Source of the DNA: DATBDM01 sp036269915
GTDB lineage: Bacteria > Actinomycetota > Thermoleophilia > Solirubrobacterales > Solirubrobacteraceae
Direction: 5' to 3'
DNA: 23,989 nt
Assembly (NCBI GenBank): GCA_036269915.1
Contig: DATBDM010000053.1
Coordinates: 1-23,989 of the forward strand
Under the pieces are notes generated by a model. The model worked only from the letters and a program-made list of their open reading frames with translations, did no database searches and was not told the DNA's origin. The position numbers and the translations under genes were made by a program. Every line of letters begins with the position of its first letter. The stretch's first letter is position 1. Below are positions 7,686 to 13,978 of this stretch, piece after piece.

Positions 7686-8258
7686 CTACGCCCGTGCGGG
7701 CGTCGTGCGCAACCCGGCCGCGAGCGCGTCGACGAGCCGGTCGAACGACGCCTCGCGGTCGACCGGCAGGCCGAACCCGCCCCCGGCCTCGAGCGCGACG
7801 AAGCCGTGCAGCGCGGCTCGCACCGCCCGCACGGCGTGCACGATCTCGTCGTCGGGCAGCGACCACGCGCGCAGCAGCGTCGTCACCGTCGCGACGGTGT
7901 CCGCGGCGGCCGCCGTCAGCTCCTCGTCGCCGGCGGACGGCGCGCGCATCGCCGCCGCGTACCGTCCGGGGTGCTCGTGTGCGTAGGCACGGTACGCGCC
8001 CGCGGCGGCCCGCAGCGCGTCGTCGCCCGCGCGGCCGACCGCGGCGTCGCGCATGGCCGCGTCGAGGTCGCGCACGCCGAGCAGCGCGATCCCGGCGACG
8101 AGGTCGTCGCGCCCGGCGACGTGGTTGTAGAGCGACGGCGGCCGCACGCCGGCCTCTGCGGCGACGCGCGCGAGGGTCACCGCCTCGAGCCCCTCGCGGT
8201 CGGCGATCGCGGCCGCCAGGCCGACGACGGCGGCCCGGTCGAGGCCGCGCCGCGGCAC
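7686..8258 (-). CDS. TetR/AcrR family repressor with WHG-type C-terminal domain
   Basis: A 190-residue regulator. The start is taken as GTG 8258, which follows the stop of the upstream MBL gene as TGAGGTG; an upstream ATG in the same frame would overlap that gene by 200 bp and gives non-TetR-like sequence. Residues 8-52 carry the TetR helix-turn-helix (VTLARVAAEAGVRPPSLYNHVAGRDDL; recognition helix 39-47). The remainder (AAGAYRAYAHEHPGRYAAAMRAP, ALHGFVALEAGGGFGLPVD) resembles the WHG/TetR_C_33 ligand-binding domain. Immediate coupling to the MBL hydrolase gene and the perfect palindrome on that gene's promoter suggest autoregulation of the MBL-TetR(-flavoprotein) unit, with a small-molecule inducer (inference). 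Confidence 0.87.
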   Translation of the reverse strand: MPRRGLDRAAVVGLAAAIADREGLEAVTLARVAAEAGVRPPSLYNHVAGRDDLVAGIALLGVRDLDAAMRDAAVGRAGDDALRAAAGAYRAYAHEHPGRYAAAMRAPSAGDEELTAAAADTVATVTTLLRAWSLPDDEIVHAVRAVRAALHGFVALEAGGGFGLPVDREASFDRLVDALAAGLRTTPARA

Positions 8259-8259
8259 C

Positions 8260-8928
8260 TCAGCCCGCCTTGGCGATCGCCTTGTCCATCGCCGCGCCCG
8301 GCTGCTCGACGACCTTGCCGTGGCCGGGGGCCAGCCGCGCCGGATCGAGCGCGCGCAGCGCGCGGGCCGAGGCGAGCTCGGTCGCGCGGTGCCAGGTCGC
8401 CAGCGCGGGCAGCGGGAAGCGGGGGTTGGCCTTCGCCGTCGTCGCGACCCCGCCGAGGGTCGAGTAGGCATCGGCGCAGTAGAGCGTCCGGTCGCGCGTA
8501 TCGAGGAAGGCGACGTGGCCGGGCGTGTGGCCCGGGGCGGCGACGACCTCGAGCGAGCCGACCCGCTCGCCGGGCTCGAAGGTCCGCGTCGGCTTCGTGC
8601 TCGCGCCGGGGTAGCCGCCGCGGTACTTGGCGTCGGCCGGCTCTCCCGGGTCGGGCGTCATGTCCTTCCCGAGCAGGCGCGCGTCGCGCGTGGAGATCAG
8701 GACCTCGACTCCCGGCAGCGCGCCGGCGAGCGCGTCGAGCGAGCCGATGTGGTCGACGTGCGCATGGGTGAGGGCGATGCGGACGATCGGGCGGCCGAGC
8801 TTGGCCGCGGCGGCGCGCAGCACGCCCGCGGACCGGGGGATCGTGGTGTCGATCAGCGTCAGGCCGTCGTCCTCCTCGACGAGGTACGCGTTGACCATTC
8901 CGAGGCGAGTGATCTGGTGAACAGGCAT
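8260..8928 (-). CDS. Metallo-beta-lactamase-fold hydrolase
   Basis: A 222-residue MBL-fold enzyme. The zinc signature HAHVDH is at residues 55-60, with later ligands in APGHTPGHVAF, LYCADAY and LAPGHGKVV, so the dinuclear metal site appears complete. Length and motifs fit the glyoxalase-II/lactonase-like soluble branch; the substrate cannot be told. The start ATG 8928 is preferred over ATG 8934 and ATG 8976: the -10 hexamer TAGTTT ends 7 nt before 8928, which would put the transcript start on the A of the ATG, and the protein then begins MPVHQITRLGMVNAYLV as in relatives. Starting at 8976 would place the promoter and palindrome inside the gene. The TetR regulator begins right after the stop. 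Confidence 0.88.
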   Translation of the reverse strand: MPVHQITRLGMVNAYLVEEDDGLTLIDTTIPRSAGVLRAAAAKLGRPIVRIALTHAHVDHIGSLDALAGALPGVEVLISTRDARLLGKDMTPDPGEPADAKYRGGYPGASTKPTRTFEPGERVGSLEVVAAPGHTPGHVAFLDTRDRTLYCADAYSTLGGVATTAKANPRFPLPALATWHRATELASARALRALDPARLAPGHGKVVEQPGAAMDKAIAKAG

Positions 8929-8935
8929 AGCCATA

Positions 8936-8954
8936 AAACTACGGTACGTAGTTT
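8936..8954. promoter_or_regulatory. Palindromic operator AAACTACG-GTA-CGTAGTTT
   Basis: A perfect 8-bp inverted repeat with a 3-bp centre covers the spacer and the whole -10 hexamer of the MBL promoter. Its size and symmetry suit a TetR dimer, and a TetR gene is the second gene of the transcript, so it is the likely autoregulatory operator. Binding has not been shown. Confidence 0.65.
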
Positions 8955-8964
8955 CTCTTGTCAA
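8936..8964 (-). promoter_or_regulatory. Near-consensus promoter TTGACA-17-TAGTTT for the MBL-TetR unit
   Basis: On the minus strand TTGACA (8964-8959), a 17-bp spacer and TAGTTT (8941-8936) form the best sigma70-type promoter in the window. The -10 ends 7 nt before ATG 8928, so transcription is predicted to begin at or next to the start codon (leaderless). Confidence 0.7.
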
Positions 8965-8986
8965 ACTCCGCTTCATAGAGCCGTCC

Positions 8987-8992
8987 TACACT
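8987..8992 (+). promoter_or_regulatory. Putative -10 hexamer TACACT for the FKBP gene
   Basis: TACACT ends 8 nt before ATG 9001 and there is no ribosome-binding site, which fits leaderless or very short-leader transcription. No good -35 is visible, so this is a weak call on its own. Confidence 0.35.
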
Positions 8993-9000
8993 CGGCCGCC

Positions 9001-9540
9001 ATGTCCCGACCCCTCCGCCTGCTCCTCCCCGCCGTCCTGCTCCTGGCACTTGCCGTCGCCGGCTGCGGCTCCGACTCGTCGGCCAACTCCGCCGCGAAGG
9101 CGACCGCGACGCCGACCGATCCTGCCCAGGAGGTCGATCACCTGGCGTCCCAGATCAGCACGAAGCTCTCGCAACGGCCGAAGATCCCCACGCCGAAGGG
9201 GGATCCCCCGGCCGACCTGGTCAAGAAGGACATCGTCACGGGCAGGGGACCCAAGGTGAAGCCGGGCGAGCAGCTCTCGGTCCAGTACGTCGGCGCCTCG
9301 TGGTCGGACGGCAAGGAGTTCGACGCGTCCTGGAACCGCGGGCAGGCGTTCACCCTCTCGATCCCGGGTCAGGTCATCGAGGGCTGGAACGAGGGCATCC
9401 TCGGCATGCGCCAGGGCGGCCGCCGGCTGTTGATCATCCCGCCGCTGAAGGGCTATGGGCCCAACGGCACGCCCGACGGCTCGATCAAGCCGAACGAGAC
9501 GCTCGCCTTCGTGATCGACGCCTCGCAGGTCAAGAGGTAG
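9001..9540 (+). CDS. FKBP-type peptidyl-prolyl isomerase lipoprotein
   Basis: A 179-residue extracytoplasmic foldase. The N-terminus is a lipoprotein signal peptide with lipobox VAGC (Cys22) followed by a Ser/Ala/Thr-rich linker. The FKBP domain spans about residues 70-178: VQYVGASWSDGKEFDASW, then FTLSIPGQVIEGWNEGILGM, GGRRLLIIPPLKGYG and the C-terminal strand LAFVIDASQV. The core aromatic and FD residues of the active site (Y, FD, VI-GW, Y) are present, so prolyl isomerase activity is expected for secreted proteins at the outer face of the membrane. Its 3' end overlaps the convergent monooxygenase gene by 11 bp. ATG 9001 is chosen because the signal peptide begins there. Confidence 0.93.
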   Translation: MSRPLRLLLPAVLLLALAVAGCGSDSSANSAAKATATPTDPAQEVDHLASQISTKLSQRPKIPTPKGDPPADLVKKDIVTGRGPKVKPGEQLSVQYVGASWSDGKEFDASWNRGQAFTLSIPGQVIEGWNEGILGMRQGGRRLLIIPPLKGYGPNGTPDGSIKPNETLAFVIDASQVKR

Positions 9541-11053
9541 CGACCCGCGCGGCGGGCTCGGGCACGGGGGCCGGCGTGCGCAGGTCGTAGCTCTCGGCGT
9601 CGAAGCGCAGGGTCATCTTCTTGTAGGGCCAGGTCGAGCCGGGCCAGATGACCGCGTTGCGCCCCTGGTCGTCGAGGTACCAGCTCGCGCAGCCCCCGCT
9701 GCTCCACACCGTGCCCTCGAGCTTCTCCTGGACGGCGCGGGTGGAGGCCTCCTGCGCCTCGCGGCGGACCTCGGCGACCGCGACGCCGCGCTCCTGCAGG
9801 GTGCGCAGCGCGTCGGCGACGTAGGCGATCTGGGCCTCGATCATGAACACGACCGAGGTGTGCCCGAGCCCGGTGTTGGGGCCGAGCAGCATGAAGAAGT
9901 TCGGGAAGCCGGCGATCGTGATCCCGCGGTGGGCCTGCGGCGTGCCGCCCCACTCCTCGGCGAGCGTGCGGCCGCCGACTCCGCTCACGCGGTCGCCGAT
10001 CGGCATGTCCATGATCTTGAAGCCGGTCCCGTAGACGATCGTGTCGACGGGATGCTCGGCGCCGTCGCGCGTGACGATCGAGCGCTCGCGGACCTCGGCG
10101 ATCGGGTCGGTGACGAGGTCGACGTTGGGCTGCTGGAGCGCCGGTAGGTAGTCGTCGGAGAGCAGCACCCGCTTGCAGCCCAGGCGGTAGGTGGGCGTGA
10201 GCTTCGCGCGCAGCTCGCGGTCGGGAACCTGTCGCGCGAGGTGGCGACGGGCGATCCGCTCCGGGCCGCGCTGCATCAGCTTGGGGTGCATGAAGCCGAG
10301 CACGAACGCCTCGCGACCCCAGTAGATCGCGTCGCGCAGCAGCCGCTGCAGGCGCGGGATCCGCCGCAGCGCGCGCTTGACGCGCGGGTCGATCGGGTGG
10401 TCGGGGTGGGGCATGATCCACGGCGGGGTGCGCTGGAAGACCTCCAGCTGCGCGACCTGCGGCTGGATGTGCGGGACGAACTGGATCGCCGATGCGCCCG
10501 TGCCGATGACCGCGACGCGCTCGCCGGCGAGGTCGTGCTCGTGGTTCCACTCGGCCGAGTGCCACGTCTCGCCCTCGAAGCGCTCGATGCCGGGGAGCTC
10601 CGGGATCGACGGCTCGCTCAGGCCGCCGACGCCGGCGACGACGACGTCGGCCTCGAAGGAGCCCCTCGAGGTGTCGACGAGCCAGCGCGAGCGCTCCTCG
10701 TCCCAGGCCATCTGCTCGACCTCGCACTCCGTGTGCACGTGGCGGCGGACGTCGAAGTCGGTCGCACAGCGCTTCAGGTAGGCGCCGATCTCCGGCTGCA
10801 TCGAGAAGGCGCGGCTCCAGTCGGGGTTCGGCGCGAACGAGAACGAGTAGAGGTGCGAGGGCACGTCGCACTGGCAGCCGGGATAGGTGTTGACGTGCCA
10901 GGTTCCGCCGACGTCGTCGCGGCGCTCCAGCACCACGAAGTCCTCGAGGCCGAACTGCTGCTTGAGCTTGATGGCCATGCCGAGGCCGGCGAACCCGGAC
11001 CCGACGATGGCCACGCGGACGTGCGATGGGAGCGTGCCGGTCATGGCGGTCAT
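9530..11053 (-). CDS. Flavin-containing monooxygenase, Baeyer-Villiger type
   Basis: A 507-residue class B flavoprotein monooxygenase. The FAD Rossmann motif GSGFAGLG is at residues 18-25, the NADPH Rossmann motif GTGASA lies near 185, and between them F-x-G-x-x-x-H-x-x-x-W (FEGETWHSAEW, residues 159-169) is the Baeyer-Villiger fingerprint. GGTWHVNTYPGCQCDVPSHLYSFSF is also typical. Such enzymes use NADPH, FAD and O2 to turn ketones into esters or lactones. An alternative start is ATG 11044 (3 residues shorter). It is divergent from a TetR regulator with only 21 bp between start codons, so it is very likely that regulator's target. A lactone-forming enzyme near an MBL hydrolase is suggestive, but no shared substrate can be shown. 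Confidence 0.92.
   Translation of the reverse strand: MTAMTGTLPSHVRVAIVGSGFAGLGMAIKLKQQFGLEDFVVLERRDDVGGTWHVNTYPGCQCDVPSHLYSFSFAPNPDWSRAFSMQPEIGAYLKRCATDFDVRRHVHTECEVEQMAWDEERSRWLVDTSRGSFEADVVVAGVGGLSEPSIPELPGIERFEGETWHSAEWNHEHDLAGERVAVIGTGASAIQFVPHIQPQVAQLEVFQRTPPWIMPHPDHPIDPRVKRALRRIPRLQRLLRDAIYWGREAFVLGFMHPKLMQRGPERIARRHLARQVPDRELRAKLTPTYRLGCKRVLLSDDYLPALQQPNVDLVTDPIAEVRERSIVTRDGAEHPVDTIVYGTGFKIMDMPIGDRVSGVGGRTLAEEWGGTPQAHRGITIAGFPNFFMLLGPNTGLGHTSVVFMIEAQIAYVADALRTLQERGVAVAEVRREAQEASTRAVQEKLEGTVWSSGGCASWYLDDQGRNAVIWPGSTWPYKKMTLRFDAESYDLRTPAPVPEPAARVATS
9544..9556. terminator. Short hairpin after FKBP stop (weak terminator candidate)
   Basis: CCCGC, a GCG loop and GCGGG form a 5-bp stem 3 nt past the FKBP stop, inside the 3' end of the convergent monooxygenase gene. 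The stem is short and has no T-run; in such GC-rich DNA it could be chance. Confidence 0.2.
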
Positions 11054-11054
11054 T

Positions 11055-11072
11055 TGGTACGCTACCGTACCA
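11055..11072. promoter_or_regulatory. Operator TGGTACG-CTAC-CGTACCA with overlapping divergent -10 elements
   Basis: A perfect 7-bp inverted repeat with a 4-bp centre fills the 21-bp gap between the monooxygenase and TetR start codons. TACCGT (11063-11068, plus strand) ends 6 nt before the TetR ATG, and TAGCGT (11064-11059, minus strand) ends 5 nt before the monooxygenase ATG. Both -10 hexamers lie within the palindrome, so one repressor dimer could shut both leaderless promoters. No clear -35 is seen on either side. Confidence 0.65.
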
Positions 11073-11074
11073 CA

Positions 11075-11704
11075 ATGGTCTCGCCGCCAAACACCGTCCT
11101 CACGAGCCTGCTCGGCCCCGGCGCCGCGGGAGCGGGCCACCGCGACCGGATCCTCGGCGGCATGATCGCCGCGGTCGTCGAGCGCGGCTACGCGCCGACC
11201 ACGATCACCGACGTCGTCCGCCACGCGCGCGTCTCGCGGCGCACGTTCTACGAGCACTTCGACGACAAAGAGGCGTGCTTCCTCGCCGCCTACGACGCCG
11301 TCTCGGACGCGATCCTGAGCGCGATCGAGGGCGCAGTCGCCGAGCACTCGGACTGGCGCGAGCGGATCGTCTTCGGCGTGCGCGCGTACCTGCAGGGCCT
11401 TGCCGCCGAGCCGGAGATCGCGCGCGTGTTCACGGTCGAGGTGCTGTCGGCCGGCCCCGAGGCGCTGCGCCGCCGCCGCGCGGTGCTGCGCCGCTTCGCC
11501 GCCTCGCTGCGGAGCCAGGTCGACGCCGCGGTCGCGGCCGGCGCGCCGGGCCGCCCGATCTCCCCGGTGACCGCGCTCGCGCTGGCCGGCGCGATCCACG
11601 AGCTCGTGCTCGAGGCGCTCGAGGCTGGGCGCGGCGCGGAGCTCCCGGCGCTCGAGGACGAGGTCGCCGACCTCGTAGCGGCTGCGGTGCTCGGTCCGCG
11701 GTAG
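11075..11704 (+). CDS. TetR family repressor divergent from the monooxygenase
   Basis: A 209-residue regulator. Residues 22-70 form the TetR DNA-binding domain (RDRILGGMIAAVVERGYAPTT, then ITDVVRHARVSRRTFYEHF with the recognition helix near 53-62, DDKEACFLAAY). The rest is an all-helical ligand-binding domain (FGVRAYLQGLAAEPEIARVFTVEVL, LAGAIHELVLEALEAG). ATG 11075 is chosen because it starts immediately outside the palindrome and gives an ordinary TetR N-terminus. Divergent placement and the palindrome make it the probable repressor of the monooxygenase and of itself; the inducer is probably a substrate of that enzyme (inference). Confidence 0.92.
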   Translation: MVSPPNTVLTSLLGPGAAGAGHRDRILGGMIAAVVERGYAPTTITDVVRHARVSRRTFYEHFDDKEACFLAAYDAVSDAILSAIEGAVAEHSDWRERIVFGVRAYLQGLAAEPEIARVFTVEVLSAGPEALRRRRAVLRRFAASLRSQVDAAVAAGAPGRPISPVTALALAGAIHELVLEALEAGRGAELPALEDEVADLVAAAVLGPR

Positions 11705-11723
11705 CGGGCGGCGCTGCTACCGC
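11698..11723. terminator. 8-bp hairpin at the convergent TetR/LLM junction (bidirectional terminator candidate)
   Basis: GCGGTAGC (11698-11705) and GCTACCGC (11716-11723) pair perfectly across a 10-nt loop. The structure spans the TetR stop and the 12-bp gap to the stop of the convergent LLM gene, so it can form in both transcripts. There is no T-run. Confidence 0.5.
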
Positions 11724-12748
11724 GCCGCGCCGACCGCGGACGAGCCGGTCCCGGCCGGCGCGTCGAGCCCGCAGGCCTCGGCGATCAGCTCGTAGGAGCG
11801 GCGGCGGGCGGCGTGGTCGTGGGTGATGGTGACCACGATGACCTCCTCGGCCCCGTAGTCGGAGACGACGGTCTCGAGGCCGGCGCGGACGGTCTCGGGC
11901 GAGCCGACGATCGTGCGCCGCTGGGGCCGGGCCGGCGCCTCTTCCGAGGCCAGGAAGCGCAGCGCGGTCTCCACGGGCGGGACCTTGATCAGCCGGCCGC
12001 GGCGCAGCATCGCCATCGACATCTGCGCGCTCGACGCGAGCCGCTGGGCCTCGTCGTCGGTCTCGGCGGCGAGCGCCCAGACGGCGACGACGGTCCGTGA
12101 TGCGCCCGCGCGCTCGCCCTCCGCGAAGTGCTCGCGGTAGAGCGCGGCGATCTCCGCGCCGGCGGGGTTGATGAAGTCCGCGAACGCGTACGGCAGGCCG
12201 AGGTCGCCGGCCCAGATCGCGCTCTGCGGCGAGGAGCCGAGCAGCCACGGCGTCGGGCGCTCGGGCAGGCCCGGCAGCTCGACGAGGCGGGCGAACGGAT
12301 GCCCGGACGGGATCGTGCCGTCGAGGTAGGCGAGCAACTCGGCGAGCTGCTCCGGGAAGTCGTCGGGCATCGCGCGCGAGCGGTCGCGCTGCAGAGCCCG
12401 CGTGGTCAGCGGGTCCGTGCCGGCGGCGCGGCCGATGCCGAGATCGATGCGGCCGCCGAACAGGCCGGCGAGCACCGAGAACGTCTCGGCGACCTTGAAC
12501 GGGCTGTAGTGCGGGAGCATCACGCCGCCCGAGCCAACCCGCAGGTGCTCGGTGGCCGACGCGATCGGCCCGATCAGCGCCTCCGGGCTCGGCCCGGCGA
12601 GCATCGCCCCGCCGTGGTGCTCGGCCACCCAGTAGCGGTGGTAGCCGAGGCCGTCGGCGAGCCGCGCGAGGTCGATGGTGTTGCGCAGCGCCTCCGCGCC
12701 GGTGGAGCCTTCGGAGATCGGGGACTGATCGAGCACGCTGAGCCGCAT
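11717..12748 (-). CDS. LLM class flavin-dependent oxidoreductase (luciferase-like, MsnO8-type)
   Basis: A 343-residue enzyme of the bacterial-luciferase fold. The N-terminus MRLSVLDQSPISEG with GLGYHRYWVAEHHGG is characteristic of the MsnO8-like LLM branch, followed by HLRVGSGGVMLPHYSPFKVAE, GGRIDLGIGRAAGTDP and, late in the protein, IVGSPETVRAGLE with EEVIVVTITHD. Such enzymes use FMNH2 or F420H2 with O2 or a substrate; the cofactor cannot be settled from the sequence. It lies 27 bp after the RNase D gene on the same strand, but a TACTAT hexamer 7 nt before the ATG suggests its own leaderless promoter. It is convergent with the TetR gene. Confidence 0.9.
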   Translation of the reverse strand: MRLSVLDQSPISEGSTGAEALRNTIDLARLADGLGYHRYWVAEHHGGAMLAGPSPEALIGPIASATEHLRVGSGGVMLPHYSPFKVAETFSVLAGLFGGRIDLGIGRAAGTDPLTTRALQRDRSRAMPDDFPEQLAELLAYLDGTIPSGHPFARLVELPGLPERPTPWLLGSSPQSAIWAGDLGLPYAFADFINPAGAEIAALYREHFAEGERAGASRTVVAVWALAAETDDEAQRLASSAQMSMAMLRRGRLIKVPPVETALRFLASEEAPARPQRRTIVGSPETVRAGLETVVSDYGAEEVIVVTITHDHAARRRSYELIAEACGLDAPAGTGSSAVGAAR

Positions 12749-12755
12749 GCCCTTG

Positions 12756-12761
12756 ATAGTA
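12756..12761 (-). promoter_or_regulatory. Putative -10 hexamer TACTAT for the LLM gene
   Basis: TACTAT on the minus strand ends 7 nt before ATG 12748 in an otherwise GC-rich 27-bp gap. The spacing fits leaderless initiation. No convincing -35 is visible. Confidence 0.45.
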
Positions 12762-12775
12762 CGACGCCCGTCGAA

Positions 12776-13933
12776 CTACTCGACCGACCGGACGTCGATC
12801 CGCCCGCCGGGGCCGACGCCGAGGCGGCGTCCGCCCTTGAGCAGCTCGAGCAGCTCGGCGCCGACGAGCTCGCGACGCCAGCCGCGCAGGGTGCGGACGT
12901 CCGGCTCGGGACTGCCGCGGCGGGAGCTGACGACGATCGGCGAGAGGTCCGCGCGCGCGGCGATCAGCTCGTAGGCGAGGCCCGCCTCCTGCGCCCGCGC
13001 CCGCACGAGCGACTCGGCGAGCGCGATCACCGGGCCGTCCTGGGCCTCGGTGGTGAGCCGCTCGGAGTCGTCGTTGCGGATCGGCTCGGCCGCGCGCCCG
13101 CGCGCGATCGCGGCGATCACGTCGTCGCCGCGGCGGCGGATGACGTCCGGGTTGACGCCTCGGATCTGCGAGAGCTCGCGGCGACCCTCGGGCTGGCGCT
13201 TGGCGAGCTCGACCACGGTCGGGTCGCGCAGGACCGCGCCGACCGGCCGGTCCTCCTTGGCGGCAGTGAGCTCGCGCCAGGCTGCCAGCTCGCGCGCCAC
13301 CGCGCGCTCGCGCGAATCGAGCCCGGTCACGCGCGGCAGCCGCCGCCACACCTCGCCCGGATCGCGCTCGTCGGTCGCGTTGGCGATCGCGTGGCACTCC
13401 TCGCGCGCCCACTCCAGTCGGCCGCGCTCCTCGAGTCGGCGGCGGATCTCGTCGGCGAGCGGCATCAGGTGCTCGACGTCGCCACGCGCGTAGCGCAGCT
13501 GCTCGTCGGTCAGCGGCCGCGCGTCCCAGCGCGTGAAGCTCGCCGTCTTCGGGAGCCGGATGCGCAGGACGTCGTGCAGCAGCCCGTTGTAGCCCGCCTG
13601 CGCCGAGGAGCCGGCGAACCCGGCAGCGACCTGGGTGTCGAAGACATTGGTGAAGTCGATCGACCACTCGCGGCGCAGGATCGCGACGTCCTGGCGGCCC
13701 GCGTGGACGACGACCTCGACCTGCGGATCGGCGAGCACCGCGGCGAGCGGCGCGGGGTCGAACCCGGCGAGGGGGTCCAGCACGTCGACCTCGCCGCCCG
13801 CCGAGATCTGCACGAGGCAGAGCAGCGGCCGGTAGCGCCCCTCCGGCATGAACTCCGTGTCGAGCCCGAGCCGCCCGGCACTCCGTGCCCGCTCCGCGAT
13901 CGCTATGACGTCGGGCTTGTCGCTTCCATGCAT
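12776..13933 (-). CDS. rnd: Ribonuclease D
   Basis: A 385-residue 3'-5' exoribonuclease acting in tRNA 3'-end maturation and RNA turnover. The DEDDy exonuclease domain occupies residues about 5-170: LDTEF (Asp25, Glu27), HAGRQD (Asp82) and YARGDVEHL (Tyr148, Asp152) supply all catalytic residues. Two HRDC-type helical domains follow (about 206-285 and 300-380), as in standard RNase D; LAAWRELTAAKEDRPVGAVL is the start of the first. Length is normal for the family. It lies 45 bp downstream of the L,D-transpeptidase gene, and a TAGGGT hexamer 6 nt before the start may give it a separate promoter. Confidence 0.93.
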   Translation of the reverse strand: MHGSDKPDVIAIAERARSAGRLGLDTEFMPEGRYRPLLCLVQISAGGEVDVLDPLAGFDPAPLAAVLADPQVEVVVHAGRQDVAILRREWSIDFTNVFDTQVAAGFAGSSAQAGYNGLLHDVLRIRLPKTASFTRWDARPLTDEQLRYARGDVEHLMPLADEIRRRLEERGRLEWAREECHAIANATDERDPGEVWRRLPRVTGLDSRERAVARELAAWRELTAAKEDRPVGAVLRDPTVVELAKRQPEGRRELSQIRGVNPDVIRRRGDDVIAAIARGRAAEPIRNDDSERLTTEAQDGPVIALAESLVRARAQEAGLAYELIAARADLSPIVVSSRRGSPEPDVRTLRGWRRELVGAELLELLKGGRRLGVGPGGRIDVRSVE

Positions 13934-13939
13934 GCGGCG

Positions 13940-13945
13940 ACCCTA
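13940..13945 (-). promoter_or_regulatory. Putative -10 hexamer TAGGGT for RNase D
   Basis: TAGGGT on the minus strand ends 6 nt before ATG 13933, with no ribosome-binding site between them. It fits the same leaderless pattern as its neighbours; no -35 is clear. Confidence 0.35.
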
Positions 13946-13978
13946 CCGATGGAGCGGCCGAACCTGCCTACGAACTGC

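Noticed and set aside
6284..8467. A 727-codon plus-strand open frame opposite the flavoprotein and TetR genes
   Set aside because: Composition is shadow-like (runs of Arg, Ala, Gly) and the opposite strand carries well-defined families.
8259..8471. N-terminal extension of the TetR gene starting at an ATG at 8471
   Set aside because: It would overlap the MBL hydrolase gene by over 200 bp and the extra sequence is Arg/Ser/Pro-rich shadow; GTG 8258 right after the MBL stop gives a normal TetR start.
11430..13667. A 745-codon minus-strand frame overlapping the LLM and RNase D genes in another phase
   Set aside because: Same-strand shadow of two genes with complete catalytic motifs in their own frames; its translation is Arg-rich and motif-free.
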